Of a stretch of DNA of 64,000 nt, positions 59,971 through 64,000 are shown one piece after another. The position numbers and the translations under genes were made by a program. This DNA is from Streptomyces sp. NBC_01306. GTDB taxonomy: Bacteria > Actinomycetota > Actinomycetes > Streptomycetales > Streptomycetaceae. The notes beneath the pieces are model-generated. The model was not told the DNA's origin. It worked only from the letters and a program-made list of their open reading frames with translations, and did not search any database. Numbering within the stretch: position 1 is the first letter of the stretch; each line of letters begins with the position of its first letter. The stretch covers positions 2,111,501 through 2,175,500 of the forward strand of contig NZ_JAPEPC010000001.1 of NCBI RefSeq assembly GCF_026340465.1, given 5' to 3'.

Positions 59971-61016
59971 TGCGATTCGGCTTAATGGCAAGCAATCCAC
60001 TTGAATGGCTGCTGGTCAAGTTCAATTTGATCGCGCGGCCCGTCCTCGACACCCAGGTAGCGGGCACGTACGTCCACGTCATCATGGCGGCCGTCAAGGT
60101 CGGCCTGTTCGACGCACTGGCCGACGGCCCCGCCACCGCCGAAAAGATCGCGGCCGGCTGCGGCACCCACCCCGACAGCACCGCGAAACTACTGCCCGCG
60201 CTGGCGGCGTCGGGATATCTGCGCGCCAGGGGCGATCAGTACGAGTTGAGCCCGCTGTCCCGCAAATGGCTGGTCACCACGAGCCCGCACGCGGTGAACG
60301 ACAAGCTGCTGCTGCAGTTCTACGAGCTGGGGCTGATGCAGCGGGCCGACGAGTACCTGCGCAGCGGGAAGCCGCTGGACTTCCATACAGGTATGAGCGA
60401 TGACGTGTGGGACTCCTACCAGCGCGGCATGAAGTGCCTGACGACAGGTCAGACCGATCTGGTGGCCAAGGCCATTCCGGTCCCCGAAGGGGCCACCGAC
60501 ATGCTCGACATCGGCGGTTCGCACGGGGCCTACTCGGTCGCGCTGTGCCGCCGCCACCCGTCGCTGAGCGCCGTCGTCCTCGACCTGCCCGACGCGGTGC
60601 GGCACGCCGCGCCGCTGCTGGCCGAGGAGGGGATGGGCGACCGGGTACGGCACCGTGCCGGGAACGCACTGACCGACGATTTCGGCGAGGAGTGCTACGA
60701 CGCGGTAGTGATCATCGGTGTGGCGCACCACTTCAGCGACGAACAGAACCGCGAACTCGCCGCCAAGGTGGCCCGGGCGCTGCGACCCAACGGGGTCTAC
60801 ACGATCGCCGAGTTCCCCGCCGCCAGCGGCGGGGGAAAGACCCAGCAGCTGGCCGCGCTGCGGGACTTCTACTTCGCGCTGGCCAGCGAGTCCGGCACCT
60901 GGTCGCCTTCGCAGATGGCCTCCTGGCAGCGCGCCGCCGGCCTCCGGCCCGCCAAGACGGTACGGCTGGCCGCCGGCGGCGGCCTCAACGTCCAGTCGGG
61001 CCGCAAACCCCGGTGA
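59970..61016 (+). CDS. SAM-dependent O-methyltransferase (plant COMT/Methyltransf_2-like)
   Basis: A 348-aa enzyme with an N-terminal dimerisation winged helix (TYVHVIMAAVKVGLFDALAD, GYLRARGDQYELSPLSRKWL) and a SAM domain (DMLDIGGSHGAYSVALCRRHP, VVLDLPDAVRHAAPLL, YDAVVIIGVAHHFSDEQN). The family methylates phenolic or enolic hydroxyls and sometimes carbons. It could install a second methoxy group; the acceptor is not predicted. Confidence 0.82.
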   Translation: MRFGLMASNPLEWLLVKFNLIARPVLDTQVAGTYVHVIMAAVKVGLFDALADGPATAEKIAAGCGTHPDSTAKLLPALAASGYLRARGDQYELSPLSRKWLVTTSPHAVNDKLLLQFYELGLMQRADEYLRSGKPLDFHTGMSDDVWDSYQRGMKCLTTGQTDLVAKAIPVPEGATDMLDIGGSHGAYSVALCRRHPSLSAVVLDLPDAVRHAAPLLAEEGMGDRVRHRAGNALTDDFGEECYDAVVIIGVAHHFSDEQNRELAAKVARALRPNGVYTIAEFPAASGGGKTQQLAALRDFYFALASESGTWSPSQMASWQRAAGLRPAKTVRLAAGGGLNVQSGRKPR

Positions 61017-61023
61017 CATGACA

Positions 61024-61067
61024 GTTCCTGGCCCGGTCTCCACACGAACGGAGACCGGGCCAGGAAC
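61024..61067. terminator. Terminator with an 18-bp perfect stem
   Basis: GTTCCTGGCCCGGTCTCC (61024-61041) pairs perfectly with GGAGACCGGGCCAGGAAC (61050-61067) around an 8-nt loop, 7 bases after the methyltransferase stop codon. Confidence 0.9.
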
Positions 61068-61071
61068 ATGT

Positions 61072-61100
61072 CGCGGGGTGGGGATATTTCCCGGCCGGAC
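61072..61100. promoter_or_regulatory. Decayed StrR-type site
   Basis: The right arm CGGCCGGAC (61092-61100) matches CAGTCGGAC at 7 of 9 positions with the correct 11-bp spacer (GGGATATTTCC); the left arm matches only 4 of 9. Weak alone, it gains weight from the second site 163 bp away. Confidence 0.4.
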
Positions 61101-61234
61101 AGGGGAATTCATCCCGTACTGCCGGAAGACGGCATGTCGAAAGAGCCGTCGGAACAGTGGCCAGCAGCCAGTTCCATTTATGCATGGCGCAGTTGACGGC
61201 CGTCGGGACAGAAGGGCTGAAGAAAAGCCCGGCT

Positions 61235-61263
61235 GTCCGACTGGGGAATCTTCCCAGCCCATC
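61235..61263. promoter_or_regulatory. StrR-type site with one intact arm
   Basis: The left arm GTCCGACTG (61235-61243) and the following GGGAA match the perfect site at 26821 exactly; after an 11-bp spacer the right arm keeps only CAG of CAGTCGGAC. Confidence 0.6.
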
Positions 61264-61324
61264 GGTGACTGCCGGGAAACGGGGGCGGAACGGCCGGACC
61301 GGGGGTGGCGGCCCGGCCGCTCGA

Positions 61325-61510
61325 TCAGAGGTCGGAGGCCAGCGTTCCGCCGCGGCCCCAATGGTCCGTCTCGACATCGTTGATGATCACGGTGACGGCG
61401 ACCTCGGGACACTTCGCGATCCGGGCGACCGTTTCCGTGACCTCTTCGACGAGCTGACGGCGTTCGGCCGCTCCGACGCCCTTCCACCAGTTCACTTGTA
61501 CCAGGGGCAT
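61325..61510 (-). CDS. 4-oxalocrotonate tautomerase-family protein
   Basis: A 61-aa protein starting Met-Pro, so after Met removal Pro1 is the catalytic base typical of this family (MPLVQVNWWKGV, VEEVTETVARIAKCPEVAVT, VIINDVETDHWGRGG). Arg and hydrophobic positions of 4-OT are recognisable. ATG at 61510 follows GAGAGGAAG. It could tautomerise a keto/enol or quinone-imine intermediate of the pathway. Confidence 0.85.
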   Translation of the reverse strand: MPLVQVNWWKGVGAAERRQLVEEVTETVARIAKCPEVAVTVIINDVETDHWGRGGTLASDL

Positions 61511-61657
61511 TGCTGCTTCCTCTCTGTTCGGTCCCGCTGTCCTCGCGGCTGCCGGCGCCATTGCCGACCGCCGCACCTGTCGGCGTCGCGGACGGTCCGC
61601 CCCGCCAAGATGTATGTGCCGGACCCCGGCCCTGATTCACCCGAAGGACCCCGGTCC

Positions 61658-62680
61658 CTACGCCTCCACCGCCTGCCGCTGCCGCTGCTCCACCGCGGCC
61701 GCGAAGTTCTGCCATATCCGGCCGCACTCCCGGGCCAACTGCGCGATGTCGGAAGCCCGGTGGGCGGGCAGATCCCCGCTGATCCGGGCCCAGTCGTCCG
61801 GGTCCAGTGCGTACAGGTCCAGCAGGCGCAGCAGGATGCGCCCCGATTCGGAGAACCGCAGTGAGGGATCGCTGCGCAGGCTGCGCACCAGCATGGACCG
61901 GTCCGCCGGACCGGACGGCTGGATCCGTACGCAGGCGCTGGTCCGCTTGGGCGCCTCCTGCCGCTCGTGGTCCGCGTCCGGCACGCTCCGGGGTTCGGGC
62001 GCCGTCAGGGTCTCGGCACGGCGCGAGTCGTCCCGCACGTTCCGCACGGTGTCCGGGCTGACCCCGGCCTCCCTCGCGATTTCGCGCAGCGAAGCGCCCT
62101 GCCGGTCAGCGAGCAGGCTGCTCACCCTGGCCCGGGCAGCGGCACCGTTGACCGGCCGCAGTCTGCCGTCCCTGCCGCGGCGATGGGTGACCGGCTCGGA
62201 GTCCTTGCTGAAACGCCGGCGGATCGACCCCACCGTCTTGTGCGAGAGCCCCACGACCGCGGCGACCGCACGGTCGGACCACTCCGGGTAGGCGCCGAGG
62301 ATCCGCTCGGTGGCCGCCGTCCGTTCGGCCCGCGACAGCGGCAGCCCGTGCGTCGCGTTCTTCTCGACGGCGAGTACGAACGCCTCGTCGTTGTCGCATT
62401 CGCAGAAGTCGACGTCGATGGACTCCTGGCCACGCAGTTTCGCCGCCAGGAGGCGATGGGCGCCGTCGACGACGCGCATCGTGCAGCGGTTGACGAGGAT
62501 GGGCGGCAGCGCGGCATCGGAGTTCGCCAGCAGACGGGCATGCTCGTCGTTGAGTCCGGACAGGCGAGGGGAATCAGGCTGCAAGATGTCGGTGAGCGGC
62601 AGCCGGGTCAGGGCCGCCGAGGGCACGGACTCTCCACCATCACTCTTCTCGACCGCGCCGACAACGGGCTGAGCGTTCAC
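61658..62680 (-). CDS. StrR-family (ParB-like) pathway-specific activator
   Basis: A 340-aa regulator with the StrR layout: ParB-like domain (LPPILVNRCTMRVVDGAHRL, DNDEAFVLAVEKNATHGLPL), HTH (ERILGAYPEWSDRAVAAVVG, SHKTVGSIRRR), a second HTH (ASLREIAREAGVSPDTVRNV) and an acidic helical C-terminus. GTG at 62680 lies about 8 bases after GGAAGG; the upstream extension is rejected. StrR relatives (StrR, NovG) activate by binding 9-N11-9 palindromes like those found here. It shares the N-terminal architecture of the fusion protein at 41194-43146. Confidence 0.88.
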   Translation of the reverse strand: MNAQPVVGAVEKSDGGESVPSAALTRLPLTDILQPDSPRLSGLNDEHARLLANSDAALPPILVNRCTMRVVDGAHRLLAAKLRGQESIDVDFCECDNDEAFVLAVEKNATHGLPLSRAERTAATERILGAYPEWSDRAVAAVVGLSHKTVGSIRRRFSKDSEPVTHRRGRDGRLRPVNGAAARARVSSLLADRQGASLREIAREAGVSPDTVRNVRDDSRRAETLTAPEPRSVPDADHERQEAPKRTSACVRIQPSGPADRSMLVRSLRSDPSLRFSESGRILLRLLDLYALDPDDWARISGDLPAHRASDIAQLARECGRIWQNFAAAVEQRQRQAVEA

Positions 62681-63065
62681 ATTGAGGCCTTCCTGCTCGA
62701 AGCGACCGGCGCTGCTGATGCAGCTGGTCCTGCGGACTTCCTGACTCGGTGAGCGGTGCTGCGCCTGCTGAATCTCCTTACCTCCGCTGTCGGTTCGCCC
62801 GGTGCGCTCCCTCCGCGGGAGCCGGATGCGCCGGCGCACGCCGGTGCCAGTGGGCGACGAGCGGCCTGATCGTCACCGACCTTCCCAGCACGCTGCCAGG
62901 TGAGTTGTCCTATCGCCATGAGTCAGATATCCCGACCCCTCCCGGGTCCTATGGGATTCATGGCGGGCCCGGAGTTCCCACGCCGCCCGGGCCAGATGAC
63001 TCACGACACCGCGGCGCCACGCCCGGTTCGATGGCCACCGTGCCTACCGGACAGGAGGTAGCGGA
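62681..63065. other. Divergent intergenic region (385 bp)
   Basis: Promoter space between the StrR-like gene and the AsnB-like gene. It contains an imperfect interrupted palindrome at 62916-62963 (CCATGA...TCATGG enclosing ATCCC...GGGAT and GACCC...GGGTC), which may be an operator or an RNA hairpin. No StrR-type 9-N11-9 site is seen. Confidence 0.5.
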
Positions 63066-64000
63066 ATGTGCCGTATCTACGGCTCTTTCAACTCAGTTGT
63101 GCCGTCGGACGACCTGGCCCGAGTCAGCGAGCTGCAACGTCACGGCGGCCCCGACTCGCAGGGCTGCTCGACCGGCCCCACCTGGGCGCTGGGCAGCAAC
63201 CGGCTCGCCGTCATGGATCCCGCCGGCGGACGCCAGCCCTACCGCTCCGCGTCCGGGGCCGTCCACGTCGTCCTCAACGGCGAGATCTACAACCACGCCG
63301 AACTGCGCAGCCGGCTGGGCGCGTTCGGCCACCGGTTCACCGACCACTGCGACGGTTCGGTCCTTCCGGCGCTCTACGAGCGGTACGGGGACGCGTTCGT
63401 CGACCACATCGACGGCATGTACGCCATCGCCGTCCTGGACCTGCGCGCCGAACCGCGGCTGGTGCTGGCCACCGACCACCTGGGCATGAAGCCCCTCTTC
63501 TACCACTGGGACGAGCGCCGGAGCGCGCTGTACTTCTCGTCCGAGATCCCGGCACTCCTCGCGTTCCCGCACGTGTCCACCAGCATCTGGACGCCGGGCC
63601 TCGATTCCTACCTCGCGACCAGGACGCCGTTCGGCGAACAGACGATGTTCCGGGATGTCGCGGTGCTGCCGCCTGCCGTCACGGCGGTCTTCGACCGCGC
63701 GGGAGGGCTGCGCGTCCACCGCCGCCCGTCGCCCGGTCCTGTGGCAGGCCACCGGCCCGGCGACCTGCGCGCGCTCCTGCACCGGGAGGTCGACGGGCTG
63801 CTGGAGGCGGACGTGCCGGTCGCGTCGATCACCTCCGGGGGCCTGGACTCCAGCCTGGTGACCACCCTCGCCACCGGCAAGGCGCCGGGGCTGCACACGT
63901 TCAACATGGCCTACACCGGCTCATGGCCCGACGACGAGCGGCACTTCGCGCGCCAGGTCTCCGACCACGCAGGGACCCGGTACCACCAGGTCGAGCTGGA
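63066..64000 (+). CDS. Asparagine synthase-like glutamine amidotransferase (5' part; runs off the window)
   Basis: An open frame of 311 codons from ATG at 63066 (GGAGG 9 bases upstream), incomplete at the right edge. The N-terminus MCRIYGSF exposes Cys1, the class II glutaminase nucleophile; LNGEIYNHAELR and TDHCDG-type positions are present (family: RxxxNGEIYN, GD/CDGxV). The synthetase part starts with SITSGGLDSSLV, the PP-loop. AsnB-like enzymes in clusters make amides or aminate activated substrates; amination of an anthranilate-type acid is plausible for a 7-aminoquinoline product. Confidence 0.85.
   Translation, partial: MCRIYGSFNSVVPSDDLARVSELQRHGGPDSQGCSTGPTWALGSNRLAVMDPAGGRQPYRSASGAVHVVLNGEIYNHAELRSRLGAFGHRFTDHCDGSVLPALYERYGDAFVDHIDGMYAIAVLDLRAEPRLVLATDHLGMKPLFYHWDERRSALYFSSEIPALLAFPHVSTSIWTPGLDSYLATRTPFGEQTMFRDVAVLPPAVTAVFDRAGGLRVHRRPSPGPVAGHRPGDLRALLHREVDGLLEADVPVASITSGGLDSSLVTTLATGKAPGLHTFNMAYTGSWPDDERHFARQVSDHAGTRYHQVEL

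Larger units (their letters stand above)
61017..61324. other. Intergenic region (308 bp) between convergent genes
   Basis: Holds the long terminator at 61024-61067 and two decayed StrR-type sites (61072-61100, 61235-61263). No gene is seen, and neither neighbour starts here, so the operator-like sites have no gene to control. Confidence 0.55.

Overview
The window is high-GC actinobacterial DNA, almost certainly Streptomyces: GTG and TTG starts are frequent, GTGA/ATGA gene overlaps are common, and it carries DUF397/XRE pairs, SpoIIE-type phosphatases and strongly GC-paired bidirectional hairpins. No rRNA, tRNA, CRISPR array or intact insertion sequence was seen.

Bases 1-23 kb hold ordinary chromosome: an oligopeptide-type ABC solute-binding lipoprotein (-); a three-gene succinate dehydrogenase/fumarate reductase operon (+); a GH18-like membrane protein; a secreted TPM-domain protein; an XRE regulator with two DUF397 partners; a LysR/MFS divergent pair; a PAS-GAF-PP2C-ATPase regulator and an anti-sigma kinase; a NUDIX hydrolase; a GntR regulator; a marR-MFS-isochorismatase-like operon; and YkvA-like and Uma2 genes. 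Two hexanucleotide microsatellites, each with 11 perfect copies, lie within 2.3 kb of each other at 18.9 and 21.2 kb.

Bases 23.4-64.0 kb are a natural-product cluster that runs off the right edge. Its content matches what is known of streptonigrin/lavendamycin biosynthesis in Streptomyces flocculus: a secreted StnA-like methylesterase, a Rieske dioxygenase (StnB1/B2-like) with its own ferredoxin and a remote reductase, two leucine-carboxyl-methyltransferase-type enzymes (the StnF2 family), a cyclophilin-like/cucumopine-synthase-type Pictet-Spenglerase (StnK2-like), and the C-methyltransferase/cupin/aminotransferase trio for beta-methyltryptophan (StnQ1/StnK3/StnR, MarI/H/G type). A four-gene operon (class II DAHP synthase, EntA-like SDR, PhzD, PhzE) should make 3-hydroxyanthranilate. 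An acyl-adenylating ligase, HpaB-type and class A flavin monooxygenases, a P450, O-methyltransferases and an AsnB-like amidotransferase would supply activation, quinone formation, decoration and amination. Which enzyme performs which tailoring step is inference.

Regulation is the most distinctive part. Two StrR/ParB-type activators are present. One (41194-43146) is fused to a domesticated IS701-family transposase domain whose first catalytic acidic residue is replaced. Three 9-N11-9 palindromes (GTCCGACTG-type arms) of exactly StrR-box architecture lie at 26.8, 29.3 and 52.6 kb, in front of the Rieske genes/flavin genes, a DoxX gene and the Rieske reductase, with half or decayed copies at 40.9 and 61.1-61.3 kb. 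A separate circuit at 53.4-55.9 kb has a 57-aa ribbon-helix-helix protein, a VOC protein and a DHA2 exporter that share a 15-bp operator-like sequence. Other oddities are a flavin-oxidase paralogue with its dinucleotide-binding residues lost and a receiver protein without an output domain.
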